Below are positions 54,518-63,403 of a stretch of DNA of 64,000 nt, piece by piece; within the stretch, counting starts at the first letter, position 1; each line of letters starts with the position of its first letter. Both the position numbers and the translations under genes were made by a program. A model generated the notes under the pieces. It was not told where the DNA came from, did not search any database, and was given only the letters and a program-made list of their open reading frames with translations. The stretch is from Sphingomonas citricola. GTDB lineage: Bacteria > Pseudomonadota > Alphaproteobacteria > Sphingomonadales > Sphingomonadaceae. Location: assembly GCF_019429535.1 (NCBI RefSeq), contig NZ_JAHXZM010000005.1, forward strand, positions 1 to 64,000, given 5' to 3'.

Positions 54518-56272
54518 TTACGCCGGCGGGTTCTCGAGCTTGCGCACCCGCTCGATGAGGGCTGCGATGTCGTCGGCGGCGTAAGTGCCGCCCAGCTTTT
54601 CGGCGGTCGCCGCTTCCTCGGCCGACGTGGCCGTGTCCGCGCTGCCGGCGGTGACGGCATAGGCGGGCGCGCCCGGTGCTTCGAAGGCCCACGCGTTCGC
54701 CGGCAAGCCCGGCGACACCGGCGGCACCGCCGTCTGCGCGAGCGCATATGCGTGCTTCGCCGCCGTCTCCGATCGCGCGGTGACGGTCACGATGCCGCTG
54801 CCGGCGTCGAGCGACCGCGTCAGCAGCATCACGTCCTGATCGATCAGCCCGCCCTCCGGATAGTCGATCGTCACGACGTCGCCGGGCTTGTAGCCGATCC
54901 AGCGGATCTTGAGCGGCAGGTTGATCGGGCCGAACTCGCGCGCGTTCTCGATCGCGTAGCGCGCGAGCGTTGCGACCTGCTTCGGCTCCTCGCCGGCGAA
55001 GCACTGCACCAGCGGGAACGACGCCTCCTTGCGGACCTGCCGCCCGTCGGCCGCGACGTGCTCGGCGACGATGATCGGCTCGGCGGGCACCTCCGCCCAC
55101 GTGGTGGTCGTGACACCGCTCTGCGGATCGGTACTGATCTGCTCCGACCAGTAGCGCGGCACCAGCGCGTTGATGCGGTCGCGGCGCGCCTGCATAGCGA
55201 CGATGCTGACCTCGCCCTGCGCGAGCGCGTCACGGTCGATCGTCGCGAGGCTGACGCGCGGCGTCGACACGATGCACCCCAGCATGGCGCCGAGACGGAG
55301 CGGCTCGCCCGCGCCCGCCTGCAGGATGTCGGTCAGCACGTCCCACTTGTCGTCGAGCGTCGATTTGACGCCGCCGACGCGCCAGCCGTTGATGGTCGCG
55401 ACGTTCGCGCCCTCGACGAAGTTGTCGACGATGATGCCGCTGATCGGGAGGCCAACGCCGGCGGCCAGCTTGCCGTTCTGCCGCCAGCCGAGGCACCAGG
55501 TCAGCGCGACGACGTAGGGGTTATCGCTCCACGCCCAGGTCGACTGATCGGCGGCGCGCTGCGGCCCGTCGCCGCCGGGATAGGTGCTGTCCTTACGCGG
55601 ATCGTAGCAGAGCACGCCCTTCCCGCGCCAACCGCAGGTCGGCATGGACGTCTGCGTGTTCTTGCCCTTCGTGTCGTATTCGAAGCGCATCATGGTCGCG
55701 GCCTTGCCCGACAGGCGGTGCGCGCCGCTCCAGCCGTAGGGCGACGTGCCCGCGAGGCTCAGCGCGGCCGGCTCCGGGCATTGCCCCAGCTGCCGCGCCT
55801 CCAACACGAAGCCGCGGTTCGGCACGTCTACGATCTGCCCGACGACACCGCGCGCGATCTGGTCGATGTAGAGCGTGTCGAGCGACTGAACCGGGCCGAG
55901 CGACCACTCGGTGACGATGGACTGGTACTTGTTAGTCGAGCCGTATGCTTGACGGTAGACGATGTGCCCGCCGTTGTAGGCGTCGCCGAATACGACATCG
56001 ATGCCGGCGTTCGGTTCGGCTTTCCACTGTTCGGGCGAGCCTCCGCTCGATGCCTTCGGGGCGGTCAGCGCGCTGGTCGCCATCAGCGCCGCGGCGGCGA
56101 AGCCGGCAACCTTCGCGACGGTGGCCGCGGTCTGAACAAAGGCGAACGTCGCCGTACCTGCCGTCGAAGCGGCTGACCCGAGCAAGCCCGCACTCGCCAC
56201 AGCGCCGACGCCTGTAGCAGCTAGGGCGATACCGCCGACGACCATCGCAGCGGTTGCAAGAAAGCGGCTCAT
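54518..56272 (-). CDS. Phage tail tip / central hub protein
   Basis: A 584-residue protein. A hydrophobic, Ala-rich N-terminus (MSRFLATAAMVVGGIALAAT) is followed by a tail-hub-like body with RQAYGSTNKYQSIVTEWSLG, LYIDQIARGVVGQIVDVPNR and PINLPLKIRWIGYKPGDVVT. Its position between the NlpC protein and the fibre corresponds to the gpJ-like tip protein of siphoviruses. It would form the plug and contact the fibre. Confidence 0.78.
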   Translation of the reverse strand: MSRFLATAAMVVGGIALAATGVGAVASAGLLGSAASTAGTATFAFVQTAATVAKVAGFAAAALMATSALTAPKASSGGSPEQWKAEPNAGIDVVFGDAYNGGHIVYRQAYGSTNKYQSIVTEWSLGPVQSLDTLYIDQIARGVVGQIVDVPNRGFVLEARQLGQCPEPAALSLAGTSPYGWSGAHRLSGKAATMMRFEYDTKGKNTQTSMPTCGWRGKGVLCYDPRKDSTYPGGDGPQRAADQSTWAWSDNPYVVALTWCLGWRQNGKLAAGVGLPISGIIVDNFVEGANVATINGWRVGGVKSTLDDKWDVLTDILQAGAGEPLRLGAMLGCIVSTPRVSLATIDRDALAQGEVSIVAMQARRDRINALVPRYWSEQISTDPQSGVTTTTWAEVPAEPIIVAEHVAADGRQVRKEASFPLVQCFAGEEPKQVATLARYAIENAREFGPINLPLKIRWIGYKPGDVVTIDYPEGGLIDQDVMLLTRSLDAGSGIVTVTARSETAAKHAYALAQTAVPPVSPGLPANAWAFEAPGAPAYAVTAGSADTATSAEEAATAEKLGGTYAADDIAALIERVRKLENPPA

Positions 56273-56306
56273 CGGCCTACCTCTCCGCCACCTGGAGGTG
56301 GCTCAC

Positions 56307-56630
56307 ATGACGGCGCTATTTGCGATCACGCTTGCGGCATCGGGCCTGCTGACCGGGCTGGCCGGAAAAGCAGTTCAGGCTGAATACGACAGCAGCGCCA
56401 CGATGGGCGACGCGGAACGGTGCCTGATCGATGTCGGCGACTTCGGGCCACCTCTCGTCTACCGGCAACCCGACCGCCCGGATGACGTGACGTTGATCTG
56501 GCTCAAATGGGGCGAGTTCGCCGGCGCAGGCCGGGGTCGCGTGGACCTTCATCGCACCGCGACCGGCACGCACGTGCGCTCGTGGATGCCGGCCAAACAG
56601 GTCGCGGAGTGCGCGCCTAAAGCGGGGTGA
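56307..56630 (+). CDS. Exported small protein, candidate prophage moron
   Basis: A 107-residue protein on the strand opposite to all tail genes, in the 344 bp gap between the hub and NlpC genes. A signal peptide (about 1-25: LFAITLAASGLLTGLAGK, ending AVQA) precedes a soluble domain with one Cys, ERCLIDVGDFGPPLVYRQPD and LIWLKWGEFAGAGRGRVDLH. The ATG at 56307 follows GGAGG at good spacing. Its end overlaps the NlpC gene end by 14 bases. Strand, signal peptide and position fit a lysogenic 'moron' that alters the host envelope. No family recognised. Confidence 0.65.
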   Translation: MTALFAITLAASGLLTGLAGKAVQAEYDSSATMGDAERCLIDVGDFGPPLVYRQPDRPDDVTLIWLKWGEFAGAGRGRVDLHRTATGTHVRSWMPAKQVAECAPKAG

Positions 56631-57048
56631 CCCGCCACGCGGTGTCGAGCCCGACCTCTTGAAGGATCGCCGCACCGACCGCGTGCTCGTGAAAACCGAG
56701 AAGTCGCCCGTTGCTGAGCTTGATCCCGAGCGCACCGAACACGTCGCCGGATGCGCCCATGACGATATCGCCGGTGACCGCGGTCGACCACGGGATGCGC
56801 TCGAGCTCGATCGCGTCGAGCGCGGCGGCCAACGTCTCGTGCCCGCGCGCGCGCAGCGCCTTCAGCGCCGACTTCGCGCCGCCGTAGCTGCCCGACGGTG
56901 GAAGCTGCACCTGGTACCCCATGCGACGTAGATGCGCCGCCGCGAGGCGCGCGCAGTCGCTCCGCCCCCAGCGGAACGGCCGCCCGATGAATTGGTCGCG
57001 GGTGGCGGTCGCGGCCGCGACGCGGCGCACCATCTCGGGCTGGCTCAT
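56617..57048 (-). CDS. NlpC/P60-like phage tail peptidase
   Basis: A 143-residue protein. FRWGRSDCARLAAAHL supplies Cys-32 and LGFHEHAVGAAIL supplies His-120 or His-122, the order of NlpC/P60-type cysteine peptidases and the related DUF6950 group. Siphovirus tails carry such a protein at the tip, where it opens peptidoglycan during DNA entry. Its start overlaps the upstream gene stop by ATGA. Confidence 0.82.
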   Translation of the reverse strand: MSQPEMVRRVAAATATRDQFIGRPFRWGRSDCARLAAAHLRRMGYQVQLPPSGSYGGAKSALKALRARGHETLAAALDAIELERIPWSTAVTGDIVMGASGDVFGALGIKLSNGRLLGFHEHAVGAAILQEVGLDTAWRVTPL

Positions 57049-57650
57049 CGCCGCACTCCATCCGGGCTGGACGTGCCCCAGTAGATCTGCTGCGCGACGT
57101 AGGTGACGAACGCGCAGCCGAGCTCACCCGGCCACAGATATTGGTGAAAGCTGTCCGACAGCCTCGCGCCATCGTCGGACAGGAAGAAGTCTTCGAAGAT
57201 CGACGTCACCTCGTATTCGACCTTGCGGCTGGTCGAGGTGAGCGACAGCTTGGCGGTATCGAGCAGGCCGTTGAACAGGAGCAGCGGCTGCCCGATCACG
57301 CGACCGGTCTGCTGATCGATCGCGCCCAGCCAGAGCAGCACCGGTGCGCCCTGCATCGCCACCGAGGAGAGCTGTGCGGCGGCGACGCCATCGCGCGGAG
57401 TGAAGGTGAGCGACAGCTGCGGGGCCTCGTCGCCGAAGCCGTCCGTCAGCGTGTCGATCGCGGTGAAGGTGCCGACCACCTCGTCTTCGCCGGTGAAACG
57501 CTCGAGCGCACCGTCGACGAGGAAGTCGACGAAGCCGCTGCCGACGAGCAGCCGCACGGTGCGGCCGGGCAGCGCCATGCGGATCGCGCCGAAGATCGTC
57601 GCGCGGTCGGCGGAGAGTGCCGCTTCGAGCGCGGGGTCGAGCAGCGACAT
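57045..57650 (-). CDS. Distal tail protein (DUF2163-like region)
   Basis: A 201-residue beta-rich protein (ALPGRTVRLLVGSGFVDFLV, LLLFNGLLDTAKLSLTSTSR, CAFVTYVAQQIYWG). Between the NlpC gene and another tail gene, this matches the slot of the distal tail / baseplate hub proteins of DUF2163-type in alphaproteobacterial siphoviruses. The start codon follows directly after the stop of the upstream gene. The family name is tentative. Confidence 0.72.
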   Translation of the reverse strand: MSLLDPALEAALSADRATIFGAIRMALPGRTVRLLVGSGFVDFLVDGALERFTGEDEVVGTFTAIDTLTDGFGDEAPQLSLTFTPRDGVAAAQLSSVAMQGAPVLLWLGAIDQQTGRVIGQPLLLFNGLLDTAKLSLTSTSRKVEYEVTSIFEDFFLSDDGARLSDSFHQYLWPGELGCAFVTYVAQQIYWGTSSPDGVRR

Positions 57651-58253
57651 TCAGGCGATCTCGCTGATCGTGAAGCTCAGCCCCTGCACGCGCGCGGGGA
57701 TCATCTTCCACCCGCTCGCGTCGCCGCTCAGCTTGCCCTCGATCATCGGCACGCTGACCTCGCACTTGTCGCCGTCCGCGGGCTCGACGCGCAGCATAGG
57801 GCCGATCGGTACGCTCGCGCGGCCGTTCGCCCCCACCATCACCGGCTCGCGCACATAGTGCAGATACCGGCGGCCACCGTGGAGCAGTGAGAAGAACTGG
57901 CGCCGGCGGAAGCTGTAGCGCGGGGTCGCGCCGCGGATGTTCAGCACCATGCCCGCCTGCCCCGCGCCGTCGACGACGACCTTGCCGGGCGCGCCGACGT
58001 GAAAGCCTGGCTGCGGGAAGCGACACGCCACCGTCTCACCGGTCAGCCACGCGTCGAGTAGCGCCGCGGTCCACAGCCGGCCGTCGGGCTCGGGCATGAG
58101 GTTCGGCGTCTCGATCGCCATCGACAGGCGCGACCCCATGAAGCCGAGCCACGTCTCGATGCCGCCAGTGGGCGGGGTCTGCCACCCGCCGAACACGATC
58201 GGTGACGGCGAGGCAGAGCGCGGCAGCGGCGACGGCGGAAGATAGATCGTCAT
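57651..58253 (-). CDS. Distal tail protein (Dit-like)
   Basis: A 200-residue beta-rich protein with IVFGGWQTPPTGGIETWLGF, PRYSFRRRQFFSLLHGGRRY and KVVVDGAGQAGMVLNI. It lies immediately after the tape measure gene, where the distal tail protein is normally encoded. The ATG shares a base with the tape measure stop (TGATG). The name follows from gene order, not from a recognised motif. Confidence 0.7.
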   Translation of the reverse strand: MTIYLPPSPLPRSASPSPIVFGGWQTPPTGGIETWLGFMGSRLSMAIETPNLMPEPDGRLWTAALLDAWLTGETVACRFPQPGFHVGAPGKVVVDGAGQAGMVLNIRGATPRYSFRRRQFFSLLHGGRRYLHYVREPVMVGANGRASVPIGPMLRVEPADGDKCEVSVPMIEGKLSGDASGWKMIPARVQGLSFTISEIA

Positions 58254-61200
58254 CAGCGCCGCCCCATCTTCCGCCGCTGCGCCTTGCGCATCTGATCGCG
58301 GCCGAGCTCGGCACCGCCAGCGGCGATCCCGGGTGCGTGAACGCCGACACGCTGGTCGGCGACGTCCGACACGGTCGCGGTGAACAGGTCGGTGTTGAGG
58401 TGGAGGTCGATGCGCTGGCGTGACGATGCGGTGTCGTTCGCCGCCATCATCCGGCGCGTCTCGGCCGCGGGGTAAATGCGGGTGCCGGTCGGCAGGTCCA
58501 TGATCTCGCCGCCGTTCTCGTTGACGTAGGTCATGCCGCCCGACCAATGCTCGGTGCCGGTGGCGTTGCGACCAGGCGCGGGCGTCTTGCTGAACAGGCC
58601 GCTGATACTGCTGATCGCGCTGTTGAGCGTCGGCAGGTTCTTGTTGCCGTTGATGAGGTTCTTCAGCGGGTTCAGCAGCGCGAGCGCGATGAACTCGCCC
58701 TTGAGCATGTTGAGCACGCTCTTCCCGGCGCTGCCCCAGCTGTCCCACTGCGACGGATCGAACACGTCGACCAGCTGCACGCCGGCCGCGCGCACCTCGT
58801 CAACGCCAGCGGCCGTGATCTTCGCCTTGCGGTCCATCGCGTCGGCGCTCTCGTCGACGCTCGTGCGGATCTCGCGATCGGCGGCGTCCATCATCCCCGC
58901 CATGGGGTCGCTCTCGCCGAACAGCTTCTTGAAATCGGCGGCGAAGCGCTCGTTCTGCCCGGTCAGATACTGGACGCGCGCGGTGCGGGCGTAATCGATA
59001 CTGTCGGCGAGCGATAGCTTGCCCGCGCTCACCAGCGCGGCGATGCGCTTCAGGCTGTCGGCATAATCGTCCGCCGCGGCGCGCGCGGGATCGAACGCGC
59101 GCACGGTGGTCGTGAGGTCCTGCTCCAGCTCGCGCTCCGCCGCGGCCGCCTCGCGAACCTTCTTCGCGGCTTCCGTCCGCTCGGCCGCTGCCTCGCGCGC
59201 CGCGCCGCCGGTCTTCTTCCATGCGACGTGGAAGTGGCTTCCCTCGTCCAGTGCCTCGGTCAGCTTCACGCCGGCCTGCCGATACGCGGCGATCAGCTTG
59301 GCGAGCGTCACGCCATTGCCCTTCGCGACGTCGATTGCCTGATCGAGCTCGTGGTTGCTGGTGCCGGGCTTCGCCGCCAGCGCCGCCCACGGTCCCTTGC
59401 CCGACTTGTACGCCACATATTTGGCGTAAAGCCGCTCCTGCTCCTCGCGCGTGCGGTGGTCGCTGTTGATGTGCCCGCCGATACCCTCCGCGATCTCACG
59501 GGCTTCGGCCAGCGTGACGTTGCGCCCGATCTGGTTGGTGACGGTCGGCTTGCGATTGGCGGCGGATTGCTTGTCCTGCTCGGCCTTGATCGCCGCCTGC
59601 CGGTTGCGCTCGATCTGCGTTAGCTGGCGCGTCAGCTCGGTGGTGACCGTACCTTCCGCGCGTGCCTTCGCCTGCGCGGCGGTGACCTGGTCGTCGTACA
59701 CCTTCTTGATCCGTGCCATCGGATCGGTCGCGCGCGCCGCCGATTCGCTCGCCAGCGCGATACGGGTCTGCTGCACGCGCGCTTCGGCCTGCGCGATCAG
59801 GTCGGCCTGCTCCTGGGCCATCTTCTCGACGTCGGCGACGCGGTTGCGATAGATCGTCTGCGCGGCCGCCGCGCCCGCACCGCCCGCCGCGCCGAAATTG
59901 GTCGCGTCCGCCTGCCGCGCTTCCGCCTTCGCCTGATCGAGCAAGGCCAGCGTGACCTTGCGGATGTTGATCTCGCGCTGGAGCGCCTGCTTGGCCGCGA
60001 TATTGTCCTGCTCGGCCGACGTCTTGGTCGCGTCGATCGACTTCTTCGTGGCCTCGGTACCGTCGCGGATCGCCGCCGCCACGCCGTCTGCCGATGCCGC
60101 GAACCGCACCTTCGCCTGGCGCGAGATCTCGGCGGCCTGCGCATCCTCGCGCAGCTTGTCGACGCCGTCGGCAAGCGCGTCGTTGCCTTCCAGCAGCTTC
60201 GCCACCAGCGGCCCCGCCGCGGTCAGCAGCACGGTCAGCACGATGCCCTGCCAGCTGGTCAGGAAGGCCGCGACACCGGCGAGCCGCCCCTCCATGCCCT
60301 GCAGCGCGAACGCCGCCTGCCCGATCTGCTGCGTGAACGCGGTCGTGATGCTCTGCCCGGAACTGACCTGGACGGTGAAGTCCTGCACCTGCTGACCGAG
60401 CATGATGCCCGATTGGCGCGCCTGCGCGCTGGCGCTCGCGTTCCGCTTCTTGGCGTCGGTCGCCTCGTCGAGCGCCCCCTGCTCGATCCGCAGCTTGGCG
60501 GCATATTCGTCGAGCGAGATCGCGTTCTGGCTGATCAGCGAGCGCGCCTCCGCCATCTCGCTGTCGAACCGCTGCTGTGCAGCCGCGGCCGGATCGATCG
60601 CGGCGCGCAGCGCGCGCGAGCGGCGCTCGAGTTCTTCCTGCTCCGCGATCAGCGCCCGAAACGCGACAGCGGAGCGCTCGGCCGAGCCCTCCCATCCGCC
60701 GAACCCGTTGTCGCCGGCGGCGTTCACGCGCGCCTGCATGCTCGCGAGCGCGGCTGCGGCCACTTCCGCACGCTTGGTCGCGCCGGTGCCGACGTCGAGC
60801 GCGGCCTGCGCGCGCGTCTGCGCGGCGGCGAACTGGTCGGTGCTGATGCGGCCGAGATCGTACAGCTCGCGCGCCTCGGCGATCGCGACGTTGTAGCGCT
60901 GCTGCGCGACCGACGCGGGATCGATCACCGCGATCAGCGCGCGGGTGCGGGCCTCGAGCTTCTCCTCCGCATCGAGCACCGCCCGGAACACATCCGCCGA
61001 TTCCTTCGCCGCGCCAGTGCTACGGTCGAGGTTGACGGTCGCGAACTGCGCGCCGTTGCCGCTCTGACCGAGCGCCGCGTCGATGCTGCCGCGCACGTCG
61101 GCGCGCGCGGCGTTCAGCTTCGCCGCGTCCGCCTGCCGCTTCCAGCTTTCGAGCTGCCGCTTGGTATATTCGTCGTTCGCCGCGGTCGCACGGCGCGCGG

Positions 61201-61327
61201 TATCCTCCGCGGCATCGGCGATCTCGTTCATCGCCGAGCGGCCCGCCATGCGGACCTCGGCGAAGTCGTTCACGACGTTCGCCTTGCCCTCGGTGCCGAG
61301 GCGGAAACCGACGCTACGTGTCGCCAT
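58253..61327 (-). CDS. Tail tape measure protein with M15-like peptidase domain
   Basis: A 1024-residue protein. Long coiled-coil helices with repeated motifs dominate residues 1-330 (DPASVAQQRYNVAIAEAREL; DPAAAAQQRFDSEMAEARSL), followed by a hydrophobic segment (VAAFLTSWQGIVLTVLLTAA, about 350). Residues about 600-705 hold a peptidase M15 domain: HINSDHRTREEQ, SNHELDQAIDV and SHFHVAW, the zinc-binding pattern of D-Ala-D-Ala carboxypeptidases. It sets tail length and would cut peptidoglycan cross-links at entry. It follows the tail assembly chaperone frameshift pair. Confidence 0.9.
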   Translation of the reverse strand: MATRSVGFRLGTEGKANVVNDFAEVRMAGRSAMNEIADAAEDTARRATAANDEYTKRQLESWKRQADAAKLNAARADVRGSIDAALGQSGNGAQFATVNLDRSTGAAKESADVFRAVLDAEEKLEARTRALIAVIDPASVAQQRYNVAIAEARELYDLGRISTDQFAAAQTRAQAALDVGTGATKRAEVAAAALASMQARVNAAGDNGFGGWEGSAERSAVAFRALIAEQEELERRSRALRAAIDPAAAAQQRFDSEMAEARSLISQNAISLDEYAAKLRIEQGALDEATDAKKRNASASAQARQSGIMLGQQVQDFTVQVSSGQSITTAFTQQIGQAAFALQGMEGRLAGVAAFLTSWQGIVLTVLLTAAGPLVAKLLEGNDALADGVDKLREDAQAAEISRQAKVRFAASADGVAAAIRDGTEATKKSIDATKTSAEQDNIAAKQALQREINIRKVTLALLDQAKAEARQADATNFGAAGGAGAAAAQTIYRNRVADVEKMAQEQADLIAQAEARVQQTRIALASESAARATDPMARIKKVYDDQVTAAQAKARAEGTVTTELTRQLTQIERNRQAAIKAEQDKQSAANRKPTVTNQIGRNVTLAEAREIAEGIGGHINSDHRTREEQERLYAKYVAYKSGKGPWAALAAKPGTSNHELDQAIDVAKGNGVTLAKLIAAYRQAGVKLTEALDEGSHFHVAWKKTGGAAREAAAERTEAAKKVREAAAAERELEQDLTTTVRAFDPARAAADDYADSLKRIAALVSAGKLSLADSIDYARTARVQYLTGQNERFAADFKKLFGESDPMAGMMDAADREIRTSVDESADAMDRKAKITAAGVDEVRAAGVQLVDVFDPSQWDSWGSAGKSVLNMLKGEFIALALLNPLKNLINGNKNLPTLNSAISSISGLFSKTPAPGRNATGTEHWSGGMTYVNENGGEIMDLPTGTRIYPAAETRRMMAANDTASSRQRIDLHLNTDLFTATVSDVADQRVGVHAPGIAAGGAELGRDQMRKAQRRKMGRR

Positions 61328-61709
61328 CGCGGTCCTCCTCCTCGGCGCCCTCGGGCGGGTTGATGATCGCCGCTTCGATCCGCGGCAGGATGGCGGCGAT
61401 CAGTGCGAGATCGACGCCGAGCGCCTGGCCCGTCATCATCACGGCGGTGTTATCGAGCCCGATCGGGCGGGTGACCGGCCCGTCAGGCCCGGGAACGGTG
61501 GCGAGCCGGACCTGCGATCCGATCCCCGCGATCAGGCTCCAGGCTACTTCGCCCGCTTCCGTGCGCGCTTCGTGTCGCTCGTAGGGGCAGGCTGGTCGGC
61601 CGGCGTCGTCTCGGCATCGGCCGAGCTTTCCGGCGTCGCAGACGAGCTGGCAGTATCGGCCTCCTGCGTCGCCCCCGCCGAAGTGCCATTCGGCGAGAGC
61701 GACAAGCCG
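61314..61709 (-). CDS. Tail assembly chaperone, -1 frameshift extension (T part of gpG-T)
   Basis: This is the downstream half of a programmed frameshift product. The -1 frame is open from 61748 through the slippery heptamer to a stop at 61314-61316, giving 131 residues after the shift: KRLVALAEWHFGGG, then EAGEVAWSLIAGIGSQVRLA and VDLALIAAILPRIEAAI, the conserved small tail-chaperone C-terminal domain. It has no convincing start codon of its own. The fused protein would be about 269 residues. It ends 14 bases inside the tape measure gene, as expected for gpG-T. Confidence 0.75.
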   Translation of the reverse strand, partial: RLVALAEWHFGGGDAGGRYCQLVCDAGKLGRCRDDAGRPACPYERHEARTEAGEVAWSLIAGIGSQVRLATVPGPDGPVTRPIGLDNTAVMMTGQALGVDLALIAAILPRIEAAIINPPEGAEEEDRDGDT

Positions 61710-62122
61710 TTTTTTTCCGCGTCCGCCATCGCCCAGGGCAGCACCCACAGCTGGTCGGCCGCCTCGACGAGGCGCGGCTCGGCGAGGAACATGGAGATCG
61801 TGCCCGGCTCCACGCTGGTCACATTGCCGTCGACGTCCCGGTGCTCGACATCCTGCGTCGGCTCGACCGGCTTGCCGTCGGCGTCACCAATGCCCGACCA
61901 CGACACGATGTTGTGACGGATCAGCGTGGTCGTGAACGCATCGGCCGCGCGTTCCTCAGCCTCCGCGCCGCCGCCGCGCAGCGCCTCGACTGTCGCGCGC
62001 CGCGCCGCACGCAGCGACAGGAGCGACGGCTGCGCGGGGAATGTGACCTTCACCGGCGGATTGTCGCCGATCGCCGGGATCAGCTCGTGCTCGACCGGCT
62101 TCGCGTTACAGAGCGCGAACAT
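61544..62122 (-). CDS. Tail assembly chaperone, zero-frame product (gpG-like)
   Basis: A 192-residue protein with a compact N-terminal domain (SLLSLRAARRATVEALRGGG, AFTTTLIRHNIVSWSGIGDA) and a low-complexity Ser/Thr/Ala tail (TSAGATQEADTASSSATPES). It follows the tail tube gene region and precedes the tape measure, the gpG position. An A-AAA-AAC heptamer in codons 136-138 lets some ribosomes shift to the -1 frame. Its ATG shares a base with the preceding stop. The molecule would bind the tape measure during tail assembly. Confidence 0.82.
   Translation of the reverse strand: MFALCNAKPVEHELIPAIGDNPPVKVTFPAQPSLLSLRAARRATVEALRGGGAEAEERAADAFTTTLIRHNIVSWSGIGDADGKPVEPTQDVEHRDVDGNVTSVEPGTISMFLAEPRLVEAADQLWVLPWAMADAEKNGLSLSPNGTSAGATQEADTASSSATPESSADAETTPADQPAPTSDTKRARKRAK
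61709..61715 (-). promoter_or_regulatory. Programmed -1 ribosomal frameshift site
   Basis: On the minus strand, A-AAA-AAC lies in the zero frame as the end of GAA AAA AAC (codons 136-138 of the gpG-like gene). This is a canonical X-XXY-YYZ slippery heptamer. The -1 frame continues without a stop to 61314. Confidence 0.85.
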
Positions 62123-62418
62123 CAGCCCTGCTCCTCGTCGGACGCCGGCTCATCGGCGGGCGGGTCGATCCACTCCACGCGGATCTCGCGTGCCTCGTCG
62201 ATCAGCTTGTAGCTGTCGCCCTCGCGGACGAGGTTGCCATCCTTGACCTCGAAGCGGCTCACCTGCCCGGCGTCGACATCGTAGCGGCGCACGCGCTCGA
62301 TCGTTTCTCCGGACTTCGCGTCGATGACGCGGACGTTGGCACAGACGGCCATGTCGGTGACGCCGATCTCGGCGAACGTGGGCGGCGCGATCAGCATCGC
62401 GGCGGCTTTCTTGACCAT
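62122..62418 (-). CDS. Small phage tail-module protein
   Basis: A 98-residue protein, beta-rich (VCANVRVIDAKSGETIERVR, VKDGNLVREGDSYKLIDEAR) with an acidic C-terminus. It lies between tail tube and chaperone genes; its stop shares a base with the next ATG. No family recognised. Confidence 0.72.
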   Translation of the reverse strand: MVKKAAAMLIAPPTFAEIGVTDMAVCANVRVIDAKSGETIERVRRYDVDAGQVSRFEVKDGNLVREGDSYKLIDEAREIRVEWIDPPADEPASDEEQG

Positions 62419-62434
62419 GTCGATTGCTCCGGGA

Positions 62435-63379
62435 TCAGACGTAGCTGGCGACGTCGTTCGTCAGCGCGACGGTGAGCTGCGCGGCGACCGCACCCGAGGC
62501 CTGCCAGTTGAAGGCGGCCATGATGCCCTTCGGCCCGGTGATCGTCCGCTTCGGCTTCGGCAGGAAGACGCGCGGCAGCGTGAAGATCAGGCTGTAGCCA
62601 CCGTCCATTGCCCACCCGAACTTCAACTTTACCGGCACCTTGCCGCGCGCCTTGTCGTACAGCGCCCGATCGGTGAACCGCGTGTTGATGGTGCCGCTCG
62701 CGCGGGCGACGCCGGGATCGACGCCGCCGATGCGGCCGTCCGCGCGGATCACCTCGACCTTGTCGAGATTGTTCGAGTAGCCGATGTCGGCCGACACGAT
62801 GCTGGCCGCGACCACGTCGTCGATCTCGATCGAGCCGGTCGCCTGCGCGAAGCGCGGCCCCTGCAACGCGGTCAGCACGCCGGCGGCCGACACCGCGGCC
62901 GGGTTCGTCTCGCCCTGCGCGATCATCGAGAGCGCGGCGTTCAGCATGCCCGACCGCGCCATCGCGATCTTCAGCTGGTTCACCACCGCGCCGTAGTGCG
63001 CCGAATAGATCGGCATGTCGGGGTTGCCGAACTCGATGCTGGTCGACGGTACCAGCGGAGCGCCCGACGAGAAGGTGTGCGTGTACTTGCCCGCGACCGG
63101 CCCGGCGGTGACCGGCGCGCCGAAGGTCTGGCGCAGCCAGAAGCCGATTGCGCGCAGGTCGACCGGCACGGTGATGTCGCCGTCGTTAGTGATGACGTCG
63201 TAGGTCGGGTCCAGCCCTTCGCGGCCGAAACCCAGCTGGTCGTCTTCGAGCAGGGGCTGCTCTTCGCCGAGGCCATGGCTGACGAAGGGCAGCTTGAAGA
63301 AGCCGGCGGCGGGCGTCTGGCCGTAGGTGGTTTCCACCGCGGCGGCCATGACGGCGTTGATACCAAGCGGACGAGCCAT
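62435..63379 (-). CDS. Phage tail tube protein
   Basis: A 314-residue protein matching the phage tail-tube family: ARPLGINAVMAAAVETTYGQ, LGFGREGLDPTYDVITNDGD and a body of beta strands (VPVKLKFGWAMDGGYSLIFT). Position upstream of the chaperones and tape measure fits the major tail subunit. It polymerises into the tail tube around the tape measure. Confidence 0.82.
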   Translation of the reverse strand: MARPLGINAVMAAAVETTYGQTPAAGFFKLPFVSHGLGEEQPLLEDDQLGFGREGLDPTYDVITNDGDITVPVDLRAIGFWLRQTFGAPVTAGPVAGKYTHTFSSGAPLVPSTSIEFGNPDMPIYSAHYGAVVNQLKIAMARSGMLNAALSMIAQGETNPAAVSAAGVLTALQGPRFAQATGSIEIDDVVAASIVSADIGYSNNLDKVEVIRADGRIGGVDPGVARASGTINTRFTDRALYDKARGKVPVKLKFGWAMDGGYSLIFTLPRVFLPKPKRTITGPKGIMAAFNWQASGAVAAQLTVALTNDVASYV

Positions 63380-63403
63380 AATGGTGCTCCTGAGGGTGAA
63401 AGG

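Noticed and set aside
54248-56176. 642-codon plus-strand open frame
   Set aside because: Antisense to the tail hub protein; extreme Arg content and no ribosome site.
60413-61363. 316-codon plus-strand open frame
   Set aside because: Antisense to the tape measure coiled-coil; shadow.
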